Shown: positions 47,583 to 56,394 of the stretch, in pieces
How positions within the stretch are numbered: position 1 is the first letter of the stretch
Layout: every line of letters begins with the position of its first letter
Source of the DNA: Acinetobacter larvae
Lineage (GTDB): Bacteria; Pseudomonadota; Gammaproteobacteria; Pseudomonadales; Moraxellaceae
DNA length: 64,000 nt
Assembly (NCBI RefSeq): GCF_001704115.1
Contig: NZ_CP016895.1
Span: forward strand, 1,984,001 to 2,048,000
Direction: 5' to 3'
Notes under the pieces: generated by a model
What the model saw: only the letters and a program-made list of their open reading frames with translations
Told to the model about the DNA's origin: nothing
Databases searched by the model: none
Position numbers and translations under genes: made by a program

Positions 47583-48655
47583 TGAAAAGCACCTATTTAT
47601 TTGCAATAAGCATTATTTTAACGCTGATTTATGCTCCATCCCTCTGGGCAGCACCCTGTAATAGCAATAGAGACAGCTTATCTGCAAATGTTACAACCAT
47701 TACTGCGAATATTTCTAACAAAATTACCAATGGTGTCTATACCCCGACTCCTGAAGCAACAGGACAATATACAGCCAGTAAACTCGTAGACTGTATCAAT
47801 ATGATCGCAAATAATAGTGCAAAAAACAAAAGCTCATATTTCAATATAGACGGATCATCAAGCAATCTAGATTTGGCAAAAAGCTTAAACATTGCATCAA
47901 GGACTTATTATAAAATAATCGGCAGCAATGACGCATTTGCCAATGCGCATGGTTATATCACCTTTCAAATTCGAGAAAATAAAAGTGGCAGCCAGTTTCA
48001 CAATATTTCATCAAGAATTACATTCTATAATAACGTTTCAGGAAAAAATGAATCATCAACACAAGGTATAGCCATTATAAAGCCGAATATTATTTTTGAC
48101 CAAGAACCCACGACTAAGATTAATATCAATAATCTAAAATTAGGCACATTATATTTGTCTTTAACTCAAGATAATAATAATGTTATCCGTGACCAGCAAG
48201 TTGCTTACTTAAGCTTCCAATATAATCCTCCCGTATTCCCCACCTGTAGTGTCAATAGTCAAACCATTACTCTGCCGACTTTGTCTGCTAACACGCTAAA
48301 GAAAAGTGGCGATGAGGCTGGTACGACCAATTTCACCATTACCACGCGATGTCCAACAGAAGCAAGTGGTAAAAAACTGGTCGCTAAAATCGTTGACAGT
48401 AGTAATTTAAATAACAACTCCAACATTTTGAGCAATGCCAATAAAAACAGCAATGTTGCTTTAAAAATATATGATGTAAAAACCAATCAAGCTATAAGCT
48501 TTCAAAATAATTTTGATTATGGTCAATTTACGGGAACGTCCTCACAAAATACGGTATTAAAGCAATTTAGAGTAAATTATTATAAGAGCAATAATCAAGC
48601 CACGGTCGCAGGTAAAGTCAATGGTCAAGCGATTTTTAGCGTGGTTTACAAATAG
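47582..48655 (+). CDS. Two-domain fimbrial tip adhesin
   Basis: A 357-residue protein with a signal sequence (MKSTYLFAISIILTLIYAPSLWA). It has an N-terminal domain of about 190 residues with two Cys (APCNSN and KLVDCINM) and no recognisable ligand signature, then a pilin-type C-terminal domain with a Cys pair (FPTCSVNSQ and TTRCPTEA) and a final beta-strand FSVVYK. This lectin-plus-pilin shape is that of FimH-type adhesins. The receptor is unknown. The start at 47582 overlaps the usher stop by one base; the longer frame adds three residues. A long hairpin follows. Confidence 0.85.
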   Translation: MKSTYLFAISIILTLIYAPSLWAAPCNSNRDSLSANVTTITANISNKITNGVYTPTPEATGQYTASKLVDCINMIANNSAKNKSSYFNIDGSSSNLDLAKSLNIASRTYYKIIGSNDAFANAHGYITFQIRENKSGSQFHNISSRITFYNNVSGKNESSTQGIAIIKPNIIFDQEPTTKININNLKLGTLYLSLTQDNNNVIRDQQVAYLSFQYNPPVFPTCSVNSQTITLPTLSANTLKKSGDEAGTTNFTITTRCPTEASGKKLVAKIVDSSNLNNNSNILSNANKNSNVALKIYDVKTNQAISFQNNFDYGQFTGTSSQNTVLKQFRVNYYKSNNQATVAGKVNGQAIFSVVYK

Positions 48656-48660
48656 AACGA

Positions 48661-48723
48661 GGCTCATTCATCATATACTGCCGAAGCTCAAGTTTTAGTC
48701 CGACAGTATATGATGAGTGAGCC
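48661..48723 (+). terminator. Long hairpin after the fimbrial operon
   Basis: GGCTCATTCATCATATACTG pairs with CAGTATATGATGAGTGAGCC (19 of 20 positions) across a 23-base loop, 5 bp past the adhesin stop. It probably ends or stabilises the fimbrial transcript. Confidence 0.7.
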
Positions 48724-48837
48724 TATTTATTCGATTGATTCTGATTTATTGAAATGATTTAGCTTCAATGCCACCAGCCTCTTCAACATTATATCCTCAA
48801 CTTGGGCTCTATCATGAAGATCGATTTTTGTGATGAG

Positions 48838-49434
48838 TTATTCTCGGGGATCTTTATATTTTCGATAAAAATCTTCACCACAAACTCTTTTTATAAAGGT
48901 TTTATTCGATGTGGTTAGCGATAAAGGTTTATCCTGAGTCATAAAAACAAAATCTTTTCTTATTCGTGTTTTATCTGTTTCAGGCAGTATTTTACCCTCA
49001 CGATAACGATCACCATCATAATTGGCACAATACCCTATAGTCTGCTGCGTCTTTTTATCTTTTACCGTAATCACATGATTATATTTAAAACGATAGCCCT
49101 GATTTTCTCTTGCCAATTCTTCACGCGCTTTGTCTGTTCGGGTAAAAGCTGCCGCTAGACGATTGATTGCTGCAGGATACTCTTGATCCATTTTTTTACT
49201 GACAAAAGCTTGCTCAGCTGAATTTGCAGGAACATAGGACAAGTCTTGTTGCGCCATTTTTATACCATAAGCCTCCCATTCATTAGATTCTTCAAGGAAG
49301 GGGTTGGCATCGTTCAAAATCTCTGCGAGTACACCCACACTATTTGCTGTTTGCGTCCACATATGATTCGATGCGCTACAAGCAGCCAAATATAGTATTG
49401 GCAAAAAAGTAATGGATACCAAAGCTTTTTTCAT
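48838..49434 (-). CDS. Small lipoprotein, unknown function
   Basis: A 198-residue protein with a lipoprotein signal: MKKALVSITFLPILYLAACSA, lipobox LAAC with the modified Cys near residue 19. No known domain was recognised in the mature part, which has an Ala-rich helix (NRLAAAFTRTDKAREELA) and a late Cys pair (GYCANYDGD and KRVCGEDF). The ATG at 49434 has AGAGGA just ahead, better than an upstream TTG. It sits between the fimbrial hairpin and the IS scar; a link to fimbriae is not evident. Confidence 0.75.
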   Translation of the reverse strand: MKKALVSITFLPILYLAACSASNHMWTQTANSVGVLAEILNDANPFLEESNEWEAYGIKMAQQDLSYVPANSAEQAFVSKKMDQEYPAAINRLAAAFTRTDKAREELARENQGYRFKYNHVITVKDKKTQQTIGYCANYDGDRYREGKILPETDKTRIRKDFVFMTQDKPLSLTTSNKTFIKRVCGEDFYRKYKDPRE

Positions 49435-49724
49435 TTTTTCCTCTAAACATTTTAGCAACTAAATCTTAGAGCTATAAAATTATGGATTGAACAGACAGTA
49501 CTGATATGGTTTTTCACATTGCAGTTTGAGTATTTTGAAAATATATTATATTAACCGAGCTATTTCTATAAATTAGCTAAACACATCACAAATGTACTAC
49601 ATGATTGCATATCTAGCTGATGTTTTAAGTTTTCGTCCAATAAATAAGGTATTTTTTCATTGCTAATAGAGGACTTTGTGCTGTAATCTAATTCGGTTGG
49701 AGTTATAGTCATTTCTGGTGTATG

Positions 49725-50252
49725 AGAAAATCAGGTAGCGTATCCTAAGTACAGTTCTTGCCGGAACAAAGCACAAAGGACACGCTATGAAAAATTCTAA
49801 ACTATCCGTGGTTGAACAGCCACAACAAATTGAAACAGATCCACTTTCTGCCTTGCTTAGAAGTGGTGCTCGTGCGCTGATTGCTCAAGCTGTCGAGGCT
49901 GAGCTAGACGTTCTTTTACAACAACATCAAGACCTACTGCTAGATGATGGGCGTAAAGCTGTGGTCCGTAATGGCTATCTACCTGAACGCACGATCCAAA
50001 CAGGCATTGGCGATGTGGAAATCAAGGTTCCTAAAGTCCGAGATCGTAGTGGTTCCGGTATTCATTTCAATAGCTCATTACTGCCACCATATTTAAAGCG
50101 AACACGGTCTGTAGAGGAGCTACTGCCTTGGCTTTACTTAAAAGGTATCTCCACAGGTGATTACCAAGAAGCATTGTCTGCCTTACTTGGAGAACATGCT
50201 CAAGGTCTGTCCTCGAATACGATTAGTCGTTTAAAAGCACAGTGGCAAGATG
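49725..50252 (+). mobile_element. IS256-family element, left part only
   Basis: AAATCAGGTAGCGTATCC near 49728 looks like the left end of an IS256-type element; the transposase start follows at 49787. Only the first about 155 codons remain: the frame reads LLRSGARALIAQAVEAEL, then KAVVRNGYLPERTIQTGIG, then SSNTISRLKAQWQDEHL before the sequence turns back on itself in a palindrome. Everything distal, including the catalytic domain, is lost. A frame remains open by chance into the following IS3 element. Confidence 0.75.
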
Positions 50253-50260
50253 AACATCTT
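49787..50260 (+). pseudogene. IS256-family transposase, N-terminal fragment
   Basis: About 157 codons starting MKNSKLSVVEQ, of the normal 400 or so. It has the mutator-type N-terminus with NGYLPERTIQTGIGDVEIKVPKVRDR. None of the catalytic Asp/Asp/Glu residues remain. The open frame continues across the palindrome into the IS3 orfA frame, giving a misleading 294-codon chimera that should not be read as one gene. Confidence 0.75.
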
Positions 50261-50280
50261 GCCACTGTGCTTTTAAACGA
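50227..50280. repeat. 54-bp near-perfect palindrome at the IS junction
   Basis: TCGTTTAAAAGCACAGTGGC... (26 bases, 50227-50252) is repeated as its exact reverse complement at 50255-50280, with a spacer of only two bases (AA). The left arm is IS256 transposase coding sequence; the right arm is its inverted copy and ends exactly where the IS3 element begins. Confidence 0.95.
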
Positions 50281-50365
50281 TGTGGACTCAAGATTTCAGA
50301 CCATGGCTATAAGTGATATTCTACTCCCCAATAAGCATGGGAAATGCTTGTTTTTGGAGTCAAAG

Positions 50366-50671
50366 ATGACACGAAGAAAACGTCGTAACCACTCAGCAGA
50401 GTTCAAAGCTAAAGTTGCACTTGCTGCACTCAAAGGCGATCATACCCTCGCTGAGCTTTCTACTGAGTTTGATTTGCATCAGAATCAAATCATTGCCTGG
50501 AAGAACCAACTGCTTGAACAATCAAGCAGCATTTTCGATCAGGCATGCCCAAATAAAGAACCTGATATTGATCTAAAAGCCCTACATGCCAAAATCGGAC
50601 ATCAGGCACTGCAAATTGATTTTTTAGAGGGTGCGCTCAGAAAAACAGGGCAACTGAGCGTCAAAAAATGA
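50366..50671 (+). CDS. IS3 OrfA (transposase helix-turn-helix part)
   Basis: A 101-residue protein. MTRRKRRNHSAEFKAKVALAAL is the typical start of IS3-group OrfA; the helix-turn-helix lies in TLAELSTEFDLHQNQIIAWKNQ, and a C-terminal coiled segment follows (LHAKIGHQALQIDFLEGAL). GGAG lies eight bases ahead of the ATG. It overlaps orfB by 4 nt (ATGA), and a run of A residues (CAAAAAAT) just before the overlap may allow the -1 frameshift that makes the OrfAB fusion in this family. Confidence 0.85.
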   Translation: MTRRKRRNHSAEFKAKVALAALKGDHTLAELSTEFDLHQNQIIAWKNQLLEQSSSIFDQACPNKEPDIDLKALHAKIGHQALQIDFLEGALRKTGQLSVKK

Positions 50672-51510
50672 TCGATAAGACCCATAAACTTTCGGTGCGA
50701 CAACAAGCACAATTGGTTCAGATCAATCGTAGTACGTTGTATTACAAGCCTAAAGAGGTTTCATCAACCGATTTGAGTTTGATGCGTCTGATCGATGAAA
50801 TTCATCTCGATTACCCGTTTATGAGCAGTCGAATGATACGTGACATGTTACAACGTCAAGGGCATCAAATTGGTCGGCGTAAAGTCCGGCGTTTAATGGG
50901 CTTGATGGGAATACATGCCTTGTATCCTAAGCCGAATACGAGCAAGCCAAATCTTGCACACCGTATTTATCCGTATCTGTTGAAAAACATGGTTATAGAG
51001 CGTTCTAATCAAGTCTGGTGTACAGATATAACGTACATTCCGATGGCAAAGGGCTTTGTCTATCTATGTGCGATTATGGATTGGCATAGCCGCAAGGTTT
51101 TGGCTCATCGTGTTTCTATTAGTATGGAAACGGACTTTTGCATAGCAGCTTTACAAGAAGCAATTGTTAAATATGGTTGCCCTGAAGTGTTTAACACCCT
51201 TGCGCAGCAGTGCCGCTCAGGCAGTCAATTTACAAGCGAAGCGTTCTTGAATGAACTGAAATTGCGTAATATCCGCATTAGCATGGATGGTAAAGGGCGA
51301 TGGATGGATAATGTCATGATTGAGCGGTTGTGGCGCAGTTTGAAGCATGAGGAAGTTTATTTAAAGGCTTATGATACGGTTAAAATAGCGAAGCAATCGA
51401 TCGCTGATTATTTCAAGTTTTATAATCAAAAACGGTCACACTCAAGTTTAAACAAAGCAACACCAGATGAATTCTATGATCGACATTTACCAAAATTAAT
51501 GGCAGCATAA
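50668..51510 (+). CDS. IS3 OrfB integrase-type protein, second catalytic Asp missing
   Basis: A 280-residue rve-type DDE transposase part. The first catalytic Asp is in WCTDITYIP (about residue 120) and the catalytic Glu in DNVMIERLWRSLKHEEVY. At the second Asp, where the family has FNTDQGSQFTS, this copy reads FNTLAQQCRSGSQFTS: the DQ is replaced by a longer stretch while the frame is kept. The second Asp is needed for metal binding, so the transposase is probably dead. Apart from this region, the protein is full length and looks intact. Confidence 0.85.
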   Translation: MIDKTHKLSVRQQAQLVQINRSTLYYKPKEVSSTDLSLMRLIDEIHLDYPFMSSRMIRDMLQRQGHQIGRRKVRRLMGLMGIHALYPKPNTSKPNLAHRIYPYLLKNMVIERSNQVWCTDITYIPMAKGFVYLCAIMDWHSRKVLAHRVSISMETDFCIAALQEAIVKYGCPEVFNTLAQQCRSGSQFTSEAFLNELKLRNIRISMDGKGRWMDNVMIERLWRSLKHEEVYLKAYDTVKIAKQSIADYFKFYNQKRSHSSLNKATPDEFYDRHLPKLMAA

Positions 51511-51577
51511 TTTGAATATTTAGAGTGGATTTATTACTTATAAAAATGGTTTTAGTGGTCTAATTAACGGAGCCACA

Positions 51578-52129
51578 TCAAATTTCCTGGGCCACTTCTA
51601 AATCACATATTCCTTACTTAATTGTTTTCTAAAACAAACCATCTTTTTAAATAGCGGGGACGTGTCAAGATCGTTGTCACCATTTATTGTAGATTGCCGA
51701 ATCACTGGCACTGAAGATTCAGTTGCGCACATAGACATCAGAAATAAGTAATAAAAAGACTCGGCATGTCATCACCCCATCCATTCAGTACAACTGAGCT
51801 ATGATAGGTCAGGCTTAACTATTTTGTTTTTGCATATTCACAATATATTTTAAAACCCACTTCAAATTAAAAGTCTTTGATTTTCTTGTGATTACAAAGT
51901 ACTTTTCGACAATATCACAGCTTGCCCGGTACTCTGAGCACCATAGTATTTGCATTAAAATAATAATACATCGTCTTCCTATTCAAATAAGCAATAAGAG
52001 ATAAGCAAACGAGCCTTAATCCACCCTATTCAAACAATTGTTAATTTATGTAAATAGCTATTTTATACAAAGGTGTCTTTATGCCAATATATGTTTATTG
52101 GCTTTAAGCCACTATAAAGAGTAAATATT
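51578..52129. other. Gap between IS and prs
   Basis: A 550-bp AT-rich stretch with no gene. It holds the prs promoter region and, at 52052-52063, the perfect palindrome AAATAGCTATTT, a candidate operator. Confidence 0.5.
52052..52063. promoter_or_regulatory. Palindromic candidate operator before prs-nadV
   Basis: AAATAGCTATTT is a perfect 12-bp dyad about 65 bp ahead of prs. NAD salvage genes are often controlled by NrtR- or NadQ-type repressors; which, if any, binds here is not known. Confidence 0.35.
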
Positions 52130-53008
52130 ATGCCGATCCAATTACTTTCTTCCAATAAGCAAAAGACTAACATCGACTTTAAACAATTTTCAGGCGGTGA
52201 ACGCCACATTCAACTCGATCCTAACGACTTAAAAACACTCGCTCCAAACGTGAATATTCGTGCCGAGCTACTACAAAGCCATGACATTTTAGATTACTTA
52301 TTATTAGAAGATATTCTGATTCAACATCAAAAAAATATTCGTCTTGAAATTCCTTATTTCCCCTACGCCAGACAAGATCGGGTATGCACAGATGGACAAG
52401 CCTTCTCTCTACAAGTTTTTTGTCGCTTATTGGACAATCAAGAAATTGCAACACATCAGAAAGAACTTATCTTATGGGATGTACATAGTGATGTAACATT
52501 ACACTTACTGCAACAGCTCAAGTCTTTTCATCAGATTACCCATATTCCAGCAACAAAAATCATGCAACATGACGCTGAGTTAAGCGCTTTACTAACCGCC
52601 CCTCATAGCATTTTGGTCTGTCCTGATCAGGGTGCCATCACACGTAGCCAAGACATTGCAGCGCATTTTAATCCATTGCGACAACAAGCCATTGAGGTCA
52701 TCTATTGCGATAAAGTCCGTGATCCCAGCAGTGGAAAAATTACGTCTAGCTGTTTACACGCAAAAGATTTGCGAGGCAAAACCGCCATCATTTGTGATGA
52801 TATCTGCGATGGTGGTGCAACCTTTATCGGCATTGCCAAACAACTACGTGCGCTGCACTGCCAACATATTGTTTTATATGTAACACACGGCATCTTTAGT
52901 CGCGGGCTCGAGGTATTTGATGGGTTAATAGAGCAAGTATTTTGTAGCAATAGCCGTCCTCAAGTCCAGCACCCTCACTTAAATATTATTGATTTTGAAG
53001 CACTTTAA
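52130..53008 (+). CDS. prs: Ribose-phosphate pyrophosphokinase-like, NAD-salvage type
   Basis: A 292-residue PRPP synthetase relative. It has ERHIQLDP near the start, YFPYARQDRVCTDGQAFSL (the ATP-binding flexible loop) and the PRPP-binding motif AIICDDICDGGATFIGIAKQL. It differs from the housekeeping enzyme, being shorter with the loop region changed. It sits directly upstream of nadV, so it most likely supplies PRPP for nicotinamide phosphoribosyltransferase, as in the NadV-Prs cluster seen in other bacteria and phages. A palindrome lies ahead. Another Prs is expected elsewhere in the genome. Confidence 0.85.
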   Translation: MPIQLLSSNKQKTNIDFKQFSGGERHIQLDPNDLKTLAPNVNIRAELLQSHDILDYLLLEDILIQHQKNIRLEIPYFPYARQDRVCTDGQAFSLQVFCRLLDNQEIATHQKELILWDVHSDVTLHLLQQLKSFHQITHIPATKIMQHDAELSALLTAPHSILVCPDQGAITRSQDIAAHFNPLRQQAIEVIYCDKVRDPSSGKITSSCLHAKDLRGKTAIICDDICDGGATFIGIAKQLRALHCQHIVLYVTHGIFSRGLEVFDGLIEQVFCSNSRPQVQHPHLNIIDFEAL

Positions 53009-53142
53009 TATGATATCGGCCATACATGCTCAAAAACAATGTCTGAACAATCACAGCCTACGGTACACCCTTTGCCTCAAAGCTTCGGCTTAGCCCCATC
53101 TCAAGCATCATATTGCGTAGCAATTATCTCGGAGAATAATAA

Positions 53143-54639
53143 ATGAGCTTTCAAATTAACCCACTACATGCCATTGATTTTTATAAAGCGGATCATAGAC
53201 GCCAATATCCTCAAGGTACAGAATATGTTTATGCCAACTTCACAGCTCGCTCTGCACGTTTAGCGGTGATGTTGCCAGATTCTGATGACAAAATTGTGTT
53301 CTTTGGACTGCAAGGTTTTATCCAACACTTCTTGATAGAGACATGGAATGAAGGTTTTTTTCAACAGGATAAAGAAAAAGTATTGTCTCGTTATCAGCGC
53401 CGTATGGACTTAGCTTTGGGTGAAGCTGCCATTCCGACAGAACATATCGCAGCATTGCATGACCTAGGTTATTTACCGCTTAAAATCAAAGCGCTTCCTG
53501 AAGGTACACGGGTTAATATGCGGGTACCCGTACTCACCATCATCAATACTAAGCCAGAATTTTTCTGGTTAACCAATTATATTGAAACTGTGCTCAGTGC
53601 TGAACTATGGAAAAGCTGTACTACTGCCACTATTGCTTTTGAATACAAAAGACTACTGACCCAATATGCACACAAAACCGCAGCACCAATCGACAATGTC
53701 ATACTACAAGCCCATGATTTTAGCAGTCGTGGTATGAGTGGTATTTATGACGCAGCACAATCCAGCGCAGGACATTTAACCAGTTTTATTGGCACAGATG
53801 CTGTTGCTGCAATTGATTATGTTGAAGAATATTATCAAGCCGAGGGTGTGATTGGGGTTTCTGTACCCGCAACAGAACATAGCGTGATGTGCATGGGCAA
53901 TGAAGACCATGAACTGGAAACTTTTAGACGCTTAATCTGTGATTTATATCCAAGCGGGATTGTCAGTATTGTTTCCGATACTTGGGATTTCTGGCGTGTA
54001 ATCACCGAATTCAGTGTGCAATTAAAGCAAGATATTTTAAATCGCCAACCCAATGCACTCGGTCTGGCAAAAGTTGTATTTCGTCCAGACTCAGGCGACC
54101 CTATAAAAATTATTTGTGGTGATCCCGATGCGCCACAAAATAGCCCAGCCTATAAAGGTGCTGTACAGTGCTTATGGGAAATATTTGGCGGTCAAACCAC
54201 AGCAAAAGGCTATAAGGTGCTCCATGAACGAATTGGATTAATTTATGGTGACTCCATTACCTTAGCGCGTGCACAAGCCATTTTAATGCAACTTGAAGCC
54301 CAAGGTTTTGCCTCCAACAACCTAGTCTTCGGCATCGGCAGTTATACTTATAACTATATAACCCGTGATAGTTTTGGTTTCGCCGTAAAAGCAACTTGGG
54401 GGCAAGTGAATGGTGTGGCACGCGATTTAGTCAAAGACCCAATCACCGATAATGGCACTAAGAAATCTGCCAAAGGTTTACTGCGCGTTGAAAAAAATAC
54501 GAATGGTTATGTGCTCTTTGATCAACAAAGCCCAGAGCAAGAACAGCTAGGTGAATTACACACAGTATTTGAAAATGGGCAATTATATATTCAACATCGC
54601 TTGGCAGAGATACGACAGCGCCTAAATGAAGCACTGTAA
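53143..54639 (+). CDS. nadV: Nicotinamide phosphoribosyltransferase NadV
   Basis: A 498-residue NAMPT/NadV-type enzyme that makes nicotinamide mononucleotide from nicotinamide and PRPP. FYKADHRRQYPQGTEYVYANFTAR is the conserved start; HDFSSRGMSG contains the catalytic-loop residues; VPATEHSVMCMG, VSDTWDFW and VFRPDSGDP (PRPP contacts) are typical, and GIGSYTYNYITRDSFGFAVKAT closes the active site. This gives a one-step nicotinamide salvage route to NMN. The ATG follows GAGAATAA. It comes 134 bp after prs in the same direction. Confidence 0.94.
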   Translation: MSFQINPLHAIDFYKADHRRQYPQGTEYVYANFTARSARLAVMLPDSDDKIVFFGLQGFIQHFLIETWNEGFFQQDKEKVLSRYQRRMDLALGEAAIPTEHIAALHDLGYLPLKIKALPEGTRVNMRVPVLTIINTKPEFFWLTNYIETVLSAELWKSCTTATIAFEYKRLLTQYAHKTAAPIDNVILQAHDFSSRGMSGIYDAAQSSAGHLTSFIGTDAVAAIDYVEEYYQAEGVIGVSVPATEHSVMCMGNEDHELETFRRLICDLYPSGIVSIVSDTWDFWRVITEFSVQLKQDILNRQPNALGLAKVVFRPDSGDPIKIICGDPDAPQNSPAYKGAVQCLWEIFGGQTTAKGYKVLHERIGLIYGDSITLARAQAILMQLEAQGFASNNLVFGIGSYTYNYITRDSFGFAVKATWGQVNGVARDLVKDPITDNGTKKSAKGLLRVEKNTNGYVLFDQQSPEQEQLGELHTVFENGQLYIQHRLAEIRQRLNEAL

Positions 54640-54831
54640 TATTTTGTGCTTTAATGAAGAATCAATATAGAATACCTTATCCTGTAAACTAACAGCTTAA
54701 GCTTATCGCACAGGTCTACAACCAGGGACGCGTGTAGCTTAAGCTATAGATGCATATCGAAATATTTTCAAACGCAAAATTTCAGTTTTTCAGACTTGCA
54801 CCGTTCAAGTTTGAGCCAAAGGATTGTAGTT

Positions 54832-55980
54832 TTACAATGCAGCCTCTGTATTAAATAACAACACCACACTGTCTTGGTTTAAACCAAAGTCTTGTTTGAG
54901 TTGCATCGCTGCATTGTCTTTGGCACGGCAGATATAATCTAATAATCCTAGGGTCACGGCACCAGATGGACCACTCGAAATAATAGGATCACCTGCAATG
55001 GGATGAGCATATAAATCCATCCCTCGTAGCGTCAATTGATCCGATACTGCCGTAAAGATGCTTGTGCCATCTCTTAATACTGGCCACGTAACAGGATTCA
55101 CCTCACCACATGCCAACCCAGCCATGATGGACTCTAATGCACCAGTAATCGCAACTGGTATTGCCTGTGGTTGCTGGGCAGAATGCAATAAACACGCCGC
55201 CTGTTGTGGTTCGGTCAACATGACTGTTAAAGGGGCCGATGCTGTGTTCTCTAAGCGATCGAGCAAATAGCCCAATACCCCACCAGCCATTGCCCCAACC
55301 CCAGCTTGCAACATTACATGACTCGGCAGAGCTAAATCCATATATAAAAGCTGTTGTATCGCTTCATCTGCCATAGTCATATAGCCCTGAGAAATCCATG
55401 TTGGAATCTCTTGGTAGGTTTCCCATGCTGTATCTTGGACCAAAACCCATTGATAACGTTCTGCCAATTGCTGTGCCAAGCGCACAGTATCATCATAATT
55501 TAAATCACTCACGTGGCATTTTGCGCCCAATGCCAGTATTTTATCGACGCTTGCTTGTGATGAACCTTTGGGCATGAGAATGACTGCATTTTGTTTCATT
55601 TCACGGGCGATCCATGCCACTCCACGACCATGATTTCCGGCGGTAGCAGTAATAAAAACCATCGACTGTGCATGATCCCTTGCAATCTGTTCAAAGTCAA
55701 AATCAGCCAAAGGAATTGCCAGTTTTTCACTGAGCAAACGTGCCAAGGCATAAGCACTTCCCAAAACTTTAAATGCACCTAAACTTAATCGATCAGCTTC
55801 ATTCTTCACATAAATATGCTTGAGCCCCAGATGATCTGCCAAATTCTGTAAACTCAATAAGGGCGTATTACGGTATTGCGGCATTTTTTCGTGTAAACCA
55901 CGGATTTGCTGTGCAATTGCTACATTAAATAACGCACTATGATGCGCTTTTCGGTGTGGATTAATTTTACTGCTAATCAT
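54832..55980 (-). CDS. dpaL: Diaminopropionate ammonia-lyase-like PLP enzyme
   Basis: A 382-residue fold-type II PLP enzyme. RLSLGAFKVLGSAYAL carries the PLP-binding Lys; TATAGNHGRGVAWIAREM is the phosphate-adjacent loop; QAGVGAMAGGVLGYL is the glycine-rich PLP phosphate cup and GPSGAVTLGLLDY is typical of DpaL. The enzyme converts 2,3-diaminopropionate to pyruvate and ammonia. The length is close to the family's. A threonine/serine dehydratase-type alternative is less likely given the GAFKVLGSAYAL and AGVGAMAGG matches. Stands alone. Confidence 0.88.
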   Translation of the reverse strand: MISSKINPHRKAHHSALFNVAIAQQIRGLHEKMPQYRNTPLLSLQNLADHLGLKHIYVKNEADRLSLGAFKVLGSAYALARLLSEKLAIPLADFDFEQIARDHAQSMVFITATAGNHGRGVAWIAREMKQNAVILMPKGSSQASVDKILALGAKCHVSDLNYDDTVRLAQQLAERYQWVLVQDTAWETYQEIPTWISQGYMTMADEAIQQLLYMDLALPSHVMLQAGVGAMAGGVLGYLLDRLENTASAPLTVMLTEPQQAACLLHSAQQPQAIPVAITGALESIMAGLACGEVNPVTWPVLRDGTSIFTAVSDQLTLRGMDLYAHPIAGDPIISSGPSGAVTLGLLDYICRAKDNAAMQLKQDFGLNQDSVVLLFNTEAAL

Positions 55981-56394
55981 AAATGATGTTATCTATTCGC
56001 TGCTATTTGATCTAAAGCTTGGCAATCACCACCCAAAAAGTCAAAATTAATCATTCACTTAAATCAAAAATGCAGCTTTATCTTATATTGCCTAATCAGT
56101 CTGCAATTTTTTTGCTTAATTACGCTTTTTGTGCAACTTTTTTGCTTGGGATAATTTCGGAGTGATGAGTTGATCAGGCGCTATTTGCTCTGCTATTTAG
56201 TATTTAGATCGCTATTGGGAGTATCCGATCTTTCTTTACTTAGGTCTTAGGCTATTTATAGTGCCACTTCAGTGCCTTTGAATGCTTCTCTTACTGCTCT
56301 GTTGGCTAAATCACAATCATCGATTAAAACATGACTTTTCAATTGTCTGCTTGCATAATAATGCAGTTCATCTTTTTCTAGGGTTGTATGCACC
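55981..56394. other. Divergent gap between dpaL and the SulP gene
   Basis: A 414-bp AT-rich stretch with repeated TTTTTTGCTT-like pieces (near 56110 and 56138). It must hold promoters for both divergent genes. No RNA gene or clear operator was seen. Confidence 0.4.

Larger units (their letters stand above)
50281..51577 (+). mobile_element. IS3-family insertion sequence
   Basis: About 1.3 kb carrying orfA and orfB. The ends are inferred from matching termini: the left end TGTGGACTC...AGACCA (50281 on) and the inverse right end TGTGGCTCC...AGACCA (51556-51577 on the minus strand), both starting TG. No matching short target duplication was found: the left flank is the palindrome arm (CGA), the right flank TCA. 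This suggests that the element or its left neighbour was rearranged after insertion. Confidence 0.7.

Noticed and set aside
49787..50671. A single 294-residue transposase
   Set aside because: It is a chance fusion of an IS256 transposase N-terminus, palindrome sequence and the IS3 OrfA frame.
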